A DNA stretch of 64,000 bases from Methylobacterium sp. C25 (GCF_021352225.1 NZ_JAAUVI010000002.1:372001-436000); one strand, 5' to 3'. Shown: positions 34,796 through 43,580, counted from the stretch's first letter. Program-made: numbers and translations. Notes: generated by a model not told the origin, from the sequence alone.

Positions 34796-36010
34796 TTAGC
34801 GCAGCAGCTGCAGGATGCCCTGCTGAGCCTGATTGGCCAGCGAGAGTGCCGAGATGCCCAGCGACTGACGGGTGGTCAGAGCCTGGGAGTTCGCGGCTTC
34901 CTCGTTGAGGTCGGCATCGGTGAGATTGGCGGCACCGGTGTCGAGCACGTTGATCAGGTTCTTCGAGAAGTCCTGACGGTTCTGAACGACCGAGAGGTTC
35001 GAACCGAAGGTCGAAGACTTCGCACGCAGCGAATCCGTGGCCGAAGCCAGCACATTGTTCGTCGCCTTGATGTCGGCGTCGAGCAGGAAGTTGCCACGGT
35101 TGGTAGCCGTCGCAGCCGTTGCGGTTGCCGAGGTCGAGGTGTTCGCCGCAAGGCTGAGGCCGGCGGAGGTCACGTCGACACCCTGGATGTCGAGGCTCGA
35201 GGTGTCCTTCTCGTTGAACGAGATGTGGAGCTTGTTCGACGTCGCATCGCTGCTGAGCAGGTTGACGCCGTTGTAACTGGCATCCTTCGCGAGCTGGTCG
35301 ATCTGCGTCAGCAGGCTGTTGTACTGCTGGGCGAGCGAGGCCCGGGTGGAGACACCCGTCACGGCGAGATCGCCGCTCTGCTTGACGCCCTTGTCGACGC
35401 CAGTGCCGTAGTAGTTCGCGCCGGCCGAGTCCGCGGCACCGGCGGCGAAGCCGAGAGCGGTCTGGTCGGTTGACGCCTTGAACTCGATGTCCGAGGTGGC
35501 GTTCAGGACGATCTTCTTGCCGGTGGTGTCCTTGGAGAAGATCGACGAGCCGGCCGAGGTGTTGAGCGTGGCGATCGCGGTGTCGATGCTGTCCGTCGAG
35601 GCGAGCGCGGCGGTCTTTGCTTCACCGTTGACGTAGAACGTCACCGTCGAGGCACCGGTCGGTGCTGCGAAATCGGTAGAAGCCGTGCCAGTCGTGGTGA
35701 TCTGCGTGGCGAGTGCCTGGCTGGTGATCGACTTCGCCTGATCGACGAGCTTCTGGATCGAGGTGAGGCCCTGGTTGGCAGCCTGGATCGTCTGAATGCC
35801 GTTGGAGATACCGTCGAGCAGGTTGCCGAGGTCGCCCGAGCGGCTGCTGAGGCTCTGCGCCGTGAAGAAGTTGACCGGGTTGTCGAGGGCCGACGAGACC
35901 TTCTTGCCGGTGGAGAGGCGGTTCTGGGTCGTCGAGGTCAACGCAGCCGTGTCCTGCAGCGAGAGCAGGTTCTGGCGGGTCGCGGCGGAAAGGGTAACGC
36001 TGGAAGACAT
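34796..36010 (-). CDS. fliC: Flagellin (second tandem copy)
   Basis: A 404-residue flagellin, nearly identical to the copy at 33400 in residues 1-105 and from about 215 to the end, but divergent in the middle (TASTDFAAPTGASTVTFYV, KASTDQTALGFAAGAADS). It has an AAAGGA ribosome site about 12 nt upstream, better than its neighbour's. The 188-bp region 36011-36198 is shared with the divergent flbT and probably holds the promoter and FlbT target. Confidence 0.95.
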   Translation of the reverse strand: MSSSVTLSAATRQNLLSLQDTAALTSTTQNRLSTGKKVSSALDNPVNFFTAQSLSSRSGDLGNLLDGISNGIQTIQAANQGLTSIQKLVDQAKSITSQALATQITTTGTASTDFAAPTGASTVTFYVNGEAKTAALASTDSIDTAIATLNTSAGSSIFSKDTTGKKIVLNATSDIEFKASTDQTALGFAAGAADSAGANYYGTGVDKGVKQSGDLAVTGVSTRASLAQQYNSLLTQIDQLAKDASYNGVNLLSSDATSNKLHISFNEKDTSSLDIQGVDVTSAGLSLAANTSTSATATAATATNRGNFLLDADIKATNNVLASATDSLRAKSSTFGSNLSVVQNRQDFSKNLINVLDTGAANLTDADLNEEAANSQALTTRQSLGISALSLANQAQQGILQLLR

Positions 36011-36198
36011 GATCTGTAGATCCTTTTGATCTGATGCACCCCGTTTTGGAGTGGCCCGATCAAGCGCCCCCGCCCCCTTCCGAAACCTTACTTCGATCGC
36101 CGAGACTCGGCCGTATCGCCACCTCGTTGCCGGCTTGGTTGAGTGTTTCTTAACGGCCCAAGGCCGACATTCGGGCCGAATTGGAACGGGAGCGAATC

Positions 36199-36612
36199 AT
36201 GCCCCTCAAGATCGATCTGAAGCCCAATGAGCGGCTCATCATCGGCAATGCCGCGATCCGCAACGGCGACCGACGGGCGAGCTTCGTGCTCGAGACGAAC
36301 ACGAAATTCCTGCGCGAGAGCGAGATCATTACCGAAAGCGAGGCGGACACGCCCTGCAAGAAGCTCTACGTGCTCCTGCAGGTGATCTACCTCGTGGACG
36401 AGACCTTCGAGGCCGAGAACGGCTTCACTGCTCTGGCGACCCAGATCATGGAAGCGGCGCCCAGCATGGCGCCGCGCATCGCCGCGATTCACGAATTCAT
36501 GGCCTCTGGCGAACGTTATCGCGCCTTGAAGCTCGGTCGCGAACTCATCGCCTATGAGCGCGATCTGCTCGCTCGTGTCGTCCCTGCATCGACCGAATCC
36601 CTGCCGGCCTGA
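36199..36612 (+). CDS. flbT: Flagellar biosynthesis repressor FlbT
   Basis: A 137-residue protein: PLKIDLKPNERLIIGNAAIRNGDRRASFVLETNTKFLRESEIITE, then TPCKKLYVLLQVIYLVDE and a helical tail. FlbT binds the 5' leader of flagellin mRNA and promotes its decay until assembly is ready. The ATG at 36199 has GGGAG upstream; the longer frame start is unneeded. The partner gene flaF, usually adjacent, is not next to it. Its position divergent from the flagellins fits the family's role. Confidence 0.93.
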   Translation: MPLKIDLKPNERLIIGNAAIRNGDRRASFVLETNTKFLRESEIITESEADTPCKKLYVLLQVIYLVDETFEAENGFTALATQIMEAAPSMAPRIAAIHEFMASGERYRALKLGRELIAYERDLLARVVPASTESLPA

Positions 36613-36634
36613 ACTTGTAAGGTGGGGTCAGGCC
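36606..36634. terminator. Bidirectional hairpin linking flbT and glgX stops
   Basis: GGCCTGA (36606-36612) and TCAGGCC (36628-36634) are perfect 7-bp arms; each contains a stop codon of the converging genes (flbT TGA 36610-36612, glgX TGA 36630-36628). The 15-nt gap between genes forms the loop. No T-run. Confidence 0.45.
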
Positions 36635-38745
36635 GTTCCGCCGCACGCGTCGGCGGTGGGGACAGGCGGCGCCTTGAGCACTAGAACACTGCGCGGCGCG
36701 ACCGGGACGCTGCCGCCCTCTTCGACGAGCGGAATCGTGTTTGGTGGGACTGTGCCGACCGCCAGCGTCGTGTCGAAGACGCGGCGCCAGGGGCCGCCGA
36801 TCGCGCGGGCAAGCCGGAACTCGCACGGGCTCTCGGCGGCGTTCATCAGCACGAGCACGCGTTGCGCGCCCTCGATGTCGTTGCCGATCTGCATGCCGAA
36901 GTCCTTCCGGCCGGCATCGTCCCAGGCTGCCCCGTCCATCTCCGTGCCGTCGGGTGAAAGCCAATGGACGTCGCGCAACTCGGTTCCATCGACATGGGTG
37001 CCGTTCAGGAAGTGGCGGCGGCGGAGCGAGGGGCAGCGGCGGCGCAGCGCAGAGAGGTTGCCGACGAAGGACGCAAGGTCTGGATCGGGGTCGTGCGCCC
37101 AGTCCATCCAGCTCACCGCGTTGTCCTGGCAATAGGCGTTGTTGTTGCCCTGCTGGGTACGGCCGCGCTCGTCTCCCATCAGGAGCATCGGCACGCCCTG
37201 AGCCAGGAAGACCGTGGCCAGCATGTTGCGTGTCTGCCGTGCGCGAAGGCTCAAGATCGCGGGCTCGTCGGTCGCACCTTCAACGCCGTAATTGCGGGAG
37301 AGATTGTGCCCGTGTCCGTCGCGGTTTTCCTCGCCGTTGGCGTGGTTGTGTTTCTGCTCGTAGGCGACGACGTCCGCGAGTGTATAGCCGTCATGCGAGG
37401 CGGCATAGTTGATGCTCGCCTGTGGCGCTCGGCCCGACGGGTTGAAGATCTCCCGCGATCCCGAAAGGCCCTGAGTCAGCTTGCCGAGCAGGCCGTCATC
37501 GCCGCGCCAGAAGCCGCGCAGGTTGTCGCGGAACTGGTCGTTCCACTCGCTCCAGCCGTAGGGATAGCCGCCCAGCCGGTAGCCGCCGTGGCCGACATCC
37601 CAGGGCTCGGCGATCAGCTTGACGCGTGCAAGCACCGGGTCCTGCCGGATTGCCTGGAAAAAGGCGGCCCGGTGCCAGAAGTCGTAGGGCGAGCGGCCGA
37701 GGCTCGTCGCCAGGTCGAAACGGAAGCCGGCGACGCCGTAGGACTGGACCCAGTAGCGCAGGCTGTCGAGCACCATCTGCATGACGCGGGGATTGGCGAC
37801 GTCGAGTGTGTTGCCGCAGCCAGTGCAGTCGACGTCCTCGCGCAGGTTCTCGGGCTTGAGCTTGTAATAGCTGTAGTTGTCGATGCCGCGGAACGACAGA
37901 GTCGGCCCCGTAGGACCGCCCTCGGCTGTGTGGTTGTAGACCACGTCGATGATGGTCTCGATCCCTGCTGCCGCGAGCTCGCGGATCGCGAAGCGCAGGC
38001 CGCCCGTACCGCCGTCACCGAGATAGCGCGGCTCGGGGGCGAAGTAGTTGTAGGGTTGGTAGCCCCAGAAATTCACGAGGCCCTTCTCGACCAGAAAACG
38101 ATCATCGACGAACGCCTGGATCGGCAGGAGTTCGAGCGCCGTGACGCCGAGCTTGATCAAGTGATCGATGATCGCGGGGTGCGCCAGACCGAGATAAGTG
38201 CCTCGCTCCGATGCGGAGAGAGCCGGATGGGTCATGGTGAGCGCCTTGACGTGCGCCTCGTAGATGACTGTTTCGGAGAGCGGGCGAGCGTTCTGGCTAG
38301 GCGTGAAGTCCGGTGTGTCCGTTCGCGCGATCACCCCGCGCGGCATCGAGGGCGCGCTGTCGCGACGGTCGATGGCATCGTCGCGCTGCAGGCCCCGTCG
38401 AAAACCATAGACGGAATCGTTCCAGCGGATGCGGCCGGCGATCTCGCGGGCGTAGGGGTCGATGACAAGCTTGGCAGGGTTGAACCTGTGTCCGTGCGAA
38501 GGCTCCCAGGGGCCATGCACGCGGTAGCCGTATTGCTGGCCCGGAAGCACTCCGTGCAAATAGCCGTGGAAGACGTCGTCAGTCCGGCAGGGCAGCCGGA
38601 TCACGTGCCGCTCGTGGCGCTCGCCCGGATCGAACAGGCAGAGATCGACGGCAGTCGCGTTCTGCGAAAACAGCGCGAAGTTCACGCCCCGGCCATCGAA
38701 GTGCGCGCCGAGCGGCGCTGGCACGCCTTCCTCGATGACGATCAT
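36628..38745 (-). CDS. glgX: Glycogen debranching enzyme GlgX/TreX
   Basis: A 705-residue GH13 alpha-1,6-glucosidase. The N-terminal CBM48-like beta domain (about 10-95: PLGAHFDGRGVNFALFSQNA) precedes the barrel. Catalytic elements are VVYNHTAEG, GFRFDLATSLGR (nucleophile Asp), LIAEPWDVG (acid/base Glu) and SHDGYTLAD (transition-state HD). DERGRTQQGNNNAYCQDN is the GlgX/TreX substrate loop. It acts in glycogen breakdown or in the maltooligosaccharide route to trehalose. It is 80 bp downstream of otsA on the same strand, so probably co-transcribed with trehalose synthesis. Confidence 0.94.
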   Translation of the reverse strand: MIVIEEGVPAPLGAHFDGRGVNFALFSQNATAVDLCLFDPGERHERHVIRLPCRTDDVFHGYLHGVLPGQQYGYRVHGPWEPSHGHRFNPAKLVIDPYAREIAGRIRWNDSVYGFRRGLQRDDAIDRRDSAPSMPRGVIARTDTPDFTPSQNARPLSETVIYEAHVKALTMTHPALSASERGTYLGLAHPAIIDHLIKLGVTALELLPIQAFVDDRFLVEKGLVNFWGYQPYNYFAPEPRYLGDGGTGGLRFAIRELAAAGIETIIDVVYNHTAEGGPTGPTLSFRGIDNYSYYKLKPENLREDVDCTGCGNTLDVANPRVMQMVLDSLRYWVQSYGVAGFRFDLATSLGRSPYDFWHRAAFFQAIRQDPVLARVKLIAEPWDVGHGGYRLGGYPYGWSEWNDQFRDNLRGFWRGDDGLLGKLTQGLSGSREIFNPSGRAPQASINYAASHDGYTLADVVAYEQKHNHANGEENRDGHGHNLSRNYGVEGATDEPAILSLRARQTRNMLATVFLAQGVPMLLMGDERGRTQQGNNNAYCQDNAVSWMDWAHDPDPDLASFVGNLSALRRRCPSLRRRHFLNGTHVDGTELRDVHWLSPDGTEMDGAAWDDAGRKDFGMQIGNDIEGAQRVLVLMNAAESPCEFRLARAIGGPWRRVFDTTLAVGTVPPNTIPLVEEGGSVPVAPRSVLVLKAPPVPTADACGGTA

Positions 38746-38825
38746 CGTTTTCCTGAGCGTTCGCTGTCACGACCAGCAACGCTCAAGCCTTGCCCGATTT
38801 TGCGTGTGAGTGAAACCCGGCCCGA

Positions 38826-40247
38826 TTACTCTGCCGCTGCGGCGGCCGTCGGCGGCGAGCGGTCGAGCACCCGGAAGCTTTCGAGCTCCGTCATGAAGTT
38901 GCGCGCCCACCAGTCGACGTCCTCGCGGACCATCCGCTCGTTCATCGGCTTCCAGCGGGCGAGCCGCTCATCGCGCGGCATGTACAGCGCCTCGCGGATT
39001 GCCTCAGACATCTCGAAGCGGTCATAGGGGTTCACCAGCAGCGCCTCTTGCATCTGCCGGGCAGCGCCTGCGAATTTCGAGAGCACGAGAACGCCGGGAT
39101 CCTCCTCGCTCTGCGCGACGACGTACTCCTTGGCGACGAGGTTCATGCCGTCGCGCATCGGCGTTACGAGGCCGACGCGGGCTGCTCGGTAGAGGCCGGC
39201 CAAAACCGGCCGCGGATAGGCCTTGGTGACGTACTGGATCGGCGTCCAGGCCGGCTCGCCGAGCATGCCGTTGATGTCGCCGACCTTCTCGTTCACCTCG
39301 CGCGAGAGCTGCTCGTATTCCGGCACCTCGCTCCGGGATTTCGGCGTGATCTGGATATAGACGACGTTGCCGCGCTGGTCCGGGTTCGAAGCGAAGAAGC
39401 GGTCGACCGCCTCCATGCGCTCGGGCACGCCTTTGGAATAGTCGAGCCGGTCGACGCCGATCAGCAGCTTCCGGGTGCGTAGGCCGGCCATGGTCTCCCG
39501 GACCATCTTGTTGGATCCGGCTTTCTCGGCTGCTTCCTTGAACCCCGCTACGTCGATGCCGATGGGGAAGCTGCGGATTTTGGTGCGCCGTCCGTCGACC
39601 ATCAGCGAGCCGCCACCCAGCGGAATTGCCCGCATGTCGTCGATCAGGTTGCGCGACAGGTTCAGGACGTCAGGCTCGGTCTGCAGGCCGATCAGGTCGT
39701 AGTCGGCGATGGCGCGCAGCAGGTCGCCGCTTGCCGGCAGCGTGTTGAATACGTCCGCGCCCGGCCAGGGAATGTGGTGGAAGTAACCGATTGGATTGTC
39801 GACGCCCTGGCCGCGCAGCTCGCTCGCCAGCGGGATCAGGTGATAGTCGTGCACCCAGACGAGGTCGTCCGGCTCCAGCAACTTGGCGAGGGCGCGGGCG
39901 AAGGACCGGTTGACGCGCTGATAGCCCGAATAGTCGGAGCGCGAATAGCTGCCGAGCCCCACGCGATAATGCATGATCGGCCAGAGCGCCCTGTTGGCGA
40001 AGCCGGCGTAATATTCTTTGTAGTCCTGCGGGGAGAGGTCGAGAACCGCATATTGTACCCGCCCACGCTCAATCAGTTTCGGCTCGGGATCGGGGTTTTC
40101 GGTGATCTCGCCGCTCCAGCCGAACCAGAGGCCCTCATAGGCGGAAAACGCCTCGTTCACCGCAACGGCGAGGCCTCCCGCGGAGACCGAAGCCTTGCCC
40201 TCCGCCGGTATCGCGACGCGGTTCGATACGATGACGAGACGTGCCAC
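38826..40247 (-). CDS. otsA: Trehalose-6-phosphate synthase
   Basis: A 473-residue GT20 glycosyltransferase making trehalose-6-phosphate from UDP-glucose and glucose-6-phosphate. It has [12 protein letters not shown] at the start, [60 protein letters not shown], and the C-terminal [13 protein letters not shown] with [18 protein letters not shown]. Start is GTG 40247 ([10 protein letters not shown]). No otsB phosphatase gene is adjacent. A GGAAC-N17-GGTT motif upstream on the minus strand suggests EcfG stress control. Confidence 0.95.
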   Translation of the reverse strand: MARLVIVSNRVAIPAEGKASVSAGGLAVAVNEAFSAYEGLWFGWSGEITENPDPEPKLIERGRVQYAVLDLSPQDYKEYYAGFANRALWPIMHYRVGLGSYSRSDYSGYQRVNRSFARALAKLLEPDDLVWVHDYHLIPLASELRGQGVDNPIGYFHHIPWPGADVFNTLPASGDLLRAIADYDLIGLQTEPDVLNLSRNLIDDMRAIPLGGGSLMVDGRRTKIRSFPIGIDVAGFKEAAEKAGSNKMVRETMAGLRTRKLLIGVDRLDYSKGVPERMEAVDRFFASNPDQRGNVVYIQITPKSRSEVPEYEQLSREVNEKVGDINGMLGEPAWTPIQYVTKAYPRPVLAGLYRAARVGLVTPMRDGMNLVAKEYVVAQSEEDPGVLVLSKFAGAARQMQEALLVNPYDRFEMSEAIREALYMPRDERLARWKPMNERMVREDVDWWARNFMTELESFRVLDRSPPTAAAAAE

Positions 40248-40434
40248 GAACTCGGACTCCGGACCTCAAAGGCTCGCCCAGGCGGCATGCCGCTCGGATC
40301 GAAGACACATTGCGGAAATGAAACGCGCGGCGAAGGCGCACGATCCGTCGCGTTTTGGTCGGGCGAAGACGGACGTCGGAGTTCGACTCGGCGGCATCCG
40401 GCGTTCCCTGATCCCCCTGCCCGTTCGGCGCTGC

Positions 40435-40460
40435 AACCTTAAACCGGGCTTTTCAGTTCC
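40435..40460 (-). promoter_or_regulatory. EcfG-like promoter for otsA
   Basis: On the minus strand GGAAC (40460-40456) is followed after 17 bp by GGTT (40438-40435). The GTT core and spacing match the EcfG pattern; the first base of the -10 differs from C. It lies about 190 bp from the otsA GTG. Confidence 0.55.
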
Positions 40461-40592
40461 GCCATGGTTTTCGCTCGGAAAGTCCGACATTGGGGCTGCC
40501 AGCATCGCTTCATAGTAGCGTCGCAACCTGTACGCGGCGTGACCGCGACGTCGAATGCGCGCAATTCCAGGCTCGGTCCGCGTTCACAAGGC

Positions 40593-40617
40593 GGAACCCC
40601 CTGACGCCACCGATGTT
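40593..40617 (+). promoter_or_regulatory. EcfG-like promoter for the membrane-protein cluster
   Basis: GGAAC (40593-40597) is followed after 16 bp by TGTT (40614-40617), close to GGAAC-N16/17-cGTT. It lies 80 bp before the first gene (40697) of the four-gene cluster, whose protein types are typical general-stress genes. Confidence 0.55.
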
Positions 40618-40660
40618 ACTCAGCCGAACATCGCCAGGACGTGCAATTCGTCGTCCTGGC
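40612..40660. promoter_or_regulatory. Two adjoining inverted repeats before the membrane cluster
   Basis: GATGTT (40612-40617) with AACATC (40627-40632), then GCCAGGACG (40633-40641) with CGTCCTGGC (40652-40660), with no base between the two repeats. The first arm overlaps the EcfG -10 element. The second would form a 9-bp stem in the mRNA leader, 37 bp before the ATG. Possibilities are a repressor site plus an RNA leader structure. Confidence 0.5.
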
Positions 40661-40696
40661 CTTCTGGTCGACCGTACCGCCGAGGAGTATCGCCGA

Positions 40697-41158
40697 ATGA
40701 CCGCTTCCCCCAATCCTGGTCAGGCGAGCGATCCCGGTGATCTGAAGGATTTGAAACGGGACGTCGAAGAGACGGTGGATGTGGCGGTGGAACGCGGCAG
40801 GGGCTTCGCGGCGGCTGCACGTTCGCATGCGCTGAATTTCGCAGAAAGCCGTAAGGGCGAGGCGGCGCGTTCCGTTTCCGACATTGCCGATACACTTCGC
40901 GACAATGGAAAGGCGTTCGACGATCGCCCGAACGTGAAGGCCTTCTTCGACAGCGCAGCGGAAGGGCTGGACGACCTCGCCGGGTCCATCAAATCCCGCT
41001 CCTTCAACGAGTTGTACGAGGACGCGGAGGCTTTCGCGCGGCGCTCGCCGGTCGCCGTCGCGGTCGCGACCTTCGCGGCCGGCCTGTTGGTCGCCCGTTT
41101 CATCAAATCCTCCGGCGAGCGCCAGATCGACGCCGATCACGGTCGCGGACGCGACTGA
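40697..41158 (+). CDS. Small membrane-anchored helical protein of YqjD/ElaB-like type (first of four)
   Basis: A 153-residue protein with a charged helical N-terminal part (LKDLKRDVEETVDVAVERGRGFAAAARSHALNF, SVSDIADTLRDNG). A C-terminal membrane helix lies at about 115-138 (RSPVAVAVATFAAGLLVARFI), ending in a polar tail. It resembles inner-membrane-tethered helical proteins such as YqjD/ElaB. The ATG at 40697 is preceded by GAGGAG; the longer upstream frame is rejected. It begins a run of four same-strand membrane-type genes with 3-140 bp gaps. Confidence 0.7.
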   Translation: MTASPNPGQASDPGDLKDLKRDVEETVDVAVERGRGFAAAARSHALNFAESRKGEAARSVSDIADTLRDNGKAFDDRPNVKAFFDSAAEGLDDLAGSIKSRSFNELYEDAEAFARRSPVAVAVATFAAGLLVARFIKSSGERQIDADHGRGRD

Positions 41159-41169
41159 GGAGACCGGAG

Positions 41170-41565
41170 ATGTCGACCCCTCCCCCCGGCAATATTCAGA
41201 GCCTGATCGGCGATGCCCTCCGCGAGACGAGCGATCTCGCGCGTAAGGAGATCGCGCTTTTTCGTCAGGAGATGGTGAGCAACGTCCGCACGCTGTTCAT
41301 CGGCCTCGCACTGATCGTCGCCGCAGCGGTCTTTGCCGTGGTGTCGCTGCTCGTGCTCATCGACGCTCTCGTGAAATACGTTGCGACGCTCGTGCACTCC
41401 GAATGGCTGGCGGCACTGATCGTCGGCGGCAGCTTCCTCTTCGTCGCGCTGATCCTCGGCTTCATCGGCGCCAGGGCGATGTCGCTGTCCAACCTCGCGC
41501 CAACGCGCACCACGCGACAGGTCCGTCAGGACGCGCGCGCCTTGTCGGAAAGGGTTTCCGGATGA
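41170..41565 (+). CDS. Phage-holin-family/Actinobacterial holin-X-like membrane protein
   Basis: A 131-residue protein with two adjacent membrane segments (about 37-64 and 75-103) after an amphipathic N-terminus (SLIGDALRETSDLARKEIALFRQEM). That pattern, ETSDLARKEIALFRQEM followed by two helices, is typical of PF07332-type putative holin-X proteins. Despite the name, such genes in non-phage clusters are chromosomal stress or envelope genes. It ends in an ATGA overlap with the next gene. Confidence 0.8.
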   Translation: MSTPPPGNIQSLIGDALRETSDLARKEIALFRQEMVSNVRTLFIGLALIVAAAVFAVVSLLVLIDALVKYVATLVHSEWLAALIVGGSFLFVALILGFIGARAMSLSNLAPTRTTRQVRQDARALSERVSG

Positions 41566-41948
41566 GCGAGTCGTTGTCGGATCTCGAGAAGGACATCGAG
41601 GCGAGCCGCGCACGGCTCGACCAGACTATTGACCGCATCCAGGATCGGCTTTCGCCAGTCAATCTGGTGGACGAAATGCTCGGTTCTGCGCGCCAGACCC
41701 CGCTCAATGGTCTCTACGATGACGCGCTTGCCGTGGTGCGGCGCAACCCCTTGCCGGTGCTGCTGATCGCGGCGGGCGTGGGAATGCTGGTCAAAAAGCT
41801 CGCGCAAGGCCCACGCGCGCCGGTCGTCCGGCGGCCCCTTGCCGAGAGGATCGATCCGGCTCCCGGTACCGGCACCGAACGGGCCTACGATCCGGATCAG
41901 CCAGGCGGTCGTCCGGCGCGGATCCTCGACGACGATGCAAAGGCCTGA
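41562..41948 (+). CDS. DUF3618-like membrane protein
   Basis: A 128-residue protein starting in an ATGA overlap with the holin-X-like gene. The N-terminal SDLEKDIEASRARLDQTIDRIQDRLSP is the conserved DUF3618 helix. A short membrane segment (about 63-80: NPLPVLLIAAGVGMLVKKL) is followed by a polar disordered tail. Function unknown; translational coupling suggests a complex with the previous protein. Confidence 0.8.
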   Translation: MSESLSDLEKDIEASRARLDQTIDRIQDRLSPVNLVDEMLGSARQTPLNGLYDDALAVVRRNPLPVLLIAAGVGMLVKKLAQGPRAPVVRRPLAERIDPAPGTGTERAYDPDQPGGRPARILDDDAKA

Positions 41949-42088
41949 ATCAGGACCTGGAAGTCCAGTCGGTCAGACCACGTCGTCGGCGTTCCCGTCC
42001 GATCGCGTGAACGTCCGAAAGTCCGACGGCAGTGTTTGCAGCGCGCGAGGCGTGCCGACCACCACAGAATGACATGCGGAGCGATGCA

Positions 42089-42808
42089 ATGAGCGACAAC
42101 AAGATGACAGGTGAGGCCGGCCTATCGCTGCCGGATGACATCACCGCCAAGGCCGGTTTGCCGCGGAGGGAGGAGGTGGAGCACTCGCTGCACGATATCG
42201 CCGACCGCGCCAGGCAGGACGTCAAGGATGCTCTCGCATCGGCGAGACAAAGCGGCGATCAAGCCGAAGAGGCCGCCGAAACCACCGCGCGGGAGGCTGC
42301 CAACGCCGCTTCGGACGTACGCGACCGTGTGTCGGACATGGCGGGATCGGCCCGCGAGCGCGTCGAGAGCACCGTGGACCGGGTGCGCGAACAAGCTGCC
42401 GACGCCTATGACGACGTGCGCTCCTGGGCAAACGATCGCATCGACAGGCACGGCCGCCGTGCCGCTGACCTCGCAGACCGGGGCTATGTGCGGCTGCGTG
42501 ATGGCCGTAACGCGACCGAAGCGTTCGTGTCCGACAATCCTATGCTCGTCGGTGTCGTCGGCTTGGCGGCGGGGCTCCTTCTCGGCGCCCTTTTGCCTCG
42601 GACGCGTCGTGAGGACGAAGCTCTCGGCCCGTGGGCAGACGAGGTGCGCGACCAGGGCCTGCGCTACGCGCGCGAGATAACCCATCGCGGCCGTGAATAT
42701 GTCGAGGCCGCCCTCGATACCGACACGCTCGATGCAGCTGTCCGCCGTGCGGGCACCAGGGAGGACGAGCCCTACGCGGGAGCGGACCGAACGGCGCATC
42801 GGCTCTGA
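42089..42808 (+). CDS. Helical membrane-anchored protein, apolipoprotein/DUF883-like
   Basis: A 239-residue protein with a long amphipathic helical region (about 25-150) rich in Ala, Arg, Asp and Glu (ADRARQDVKDALASARQSGDQAEEAAET). A short membrane segment follows (about 155-178: NPMLVGVVGLAAGLLLGALLP), then a polar C-terminal region. It may coat or tether membranes. The ATG at 42089 is preferred to upstream in-frame ATG/GTG codons. It is 140 bp after the DUF3618 gene, still in the same orientation. Confidence 0.7.
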   Translation: MSDNKMTGEAGLSLPDDITAKAGLPRREEVEHSLHDIADRARQDVKDALASARQSGDQAEEAAETTAREAANAASDVRDRVSDMAGSARERVESTVDRVREQAADAYDDVRSWANDRIDRHGRRAADLADRGYVRLRDGRNATEAFVSDNPMLVGVVGLAAGLLLGALLPRTRREDEALGPWADEVRDQGLRYAREITHRGREYVEAALDTDTLDAAVRRAGTREDEPYAGADRTAHRL

Positions 42809-42854
42809 GCGGGACGCACTTTACGCTCGGTGCCCGAGGCGGCTACGGGGCACA

Positions 42855-43580
42855 ATGACCCTTCGGTATCCGCGTCTGCTGGCCTGCGGCGACACGGCCT
42901 TCACTGTCGAGTTCGGCGACGCCATCGACGCCGACTTGAATGCCGCTGTACTCGCGCTCGATGCCAGCCTCACCGAAGCGTCGCTGCCAGGGCTCGTCGA
43001 GACGGTACCGACCTATCGATCGCTGACGGTCCACTGCGACCCGGTGGCTGTCGACCCCGCAGAACTTGGACAGCAGGTGCTGGCGCTTGCGCGCTCTGAG
43101 CTGAAGCCCGCGAGGCCGGGCAGGGCTTGGCGCATCCCAGTCGTTTACGGCGGCGAGTTTGGTATCGATCTCGATGCCGTGGGGCAGCATCATGGCATCT
43201 CCCCGGACGAGGTGATCGCGCGCCATTCCGGCCGCGAGTACCGCGTCGCCATGCTCGGCTTCCTGCCAGGCTACGCCTATCTCAGCGGCCTCGATCCCAC
43301 GCTTGCATTGTCCCGCCGGCCGTCACCGCGGCCGATGACGCCTGCCGGTACCATCTCGGTCGGCGGCATCCAGGCCCTGGTCGCCAGCATCGCGGCCCCG
43401 AGCGGCTGGCACCTGCTCGGCAGGACGCCCGTGCAAATCTTCATGCCCAGGCGGGAGCCGGTTTTCCTGCTGCAGCCCGGTGACGGCGTGCGCTTCGAGC
43501 CGATCGATCCCGATCGTTGGGACGCTCTCGACAGGGCCGCGGCAGCCGGCGAACCCGTTGCCGAACGGGTGGACGCGTGA
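42855..43580 (+). CDS. pxpB: 5-oxoprolinase subunit B
   Basis: A 241-residue KipI-type protein. It shows LLACGDTAFTVEFGD near the start, VPTYRSLTVHCDPV, the conserved GFLPGYAYLSGLD segment, RRPSPRPMTPAGTISVGGIQ and PSGWHLLGRTPVQIFMP. With PxpA and PxpC it hydrolyses 5-oxoproline to glutamate using ATP. The ATG at 42855 follows ACGGGG; upstream codons are not homologous. Its stop overlaps the pxpC start, indicating coupling. pxpA is not in this window. Confidence 0.9.
   Translation: MTLRYPRLLACGDTAFTVEFGDAIDADLNAAVLALDASLTEASLPGLVETVPTYRSLTVHCDPVAVDPAELGQQVLALARSELKPARPGRAWRIPVVYGGEFGIDLDAVGQHHGISPDEVIARHSGREYRVAMLGFLPGYAYLSGLDPTLALSRRPSPRPMTPAGTISVGGIQALVASIAAPSGWHLLGRTPVQIFMPRREPVFLLQPGDGVRFEPIDPDRWDALDRAAAAGEPVAERVDA

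Larger units (their letters stand above)
40248..40696. other. 449-bp divergent stress-type intergenic region
   Basis: No convincing gene; a minus-strand frame 40266-40526 has no coding character. It carries two EcfG-type promoter motifs facing opposite ways (40435-40460 toward otsA, 40593-40617 toward the membrane-protein cluster) and two adjoining inverted repeats (40612-40660). It is therefore read as a shared regulatory region. Confidence 0.65.

Noticed and set aside
36964..39027. 687-residue open frame opposite glgX and the end of otsA
   Set aside because: Antisense shadow spanning two real genes; no motif, no ribosome site of note.
40266..40526. 86-residue minus-strand ORF between otsA and the membrane cluster
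   Set aside because: Composition and codon use are unlike the neighbours and it covers an EcfG-type promoter motif; treated as non-coding.
41170..41565. Prophage or lysis module suggested by the holin-like gene
   Set aside because: No endolysin, capsid, integrase or att site is nearby; the neighbours are DUF3618 and YqjD-like proteins with a stress promoter.
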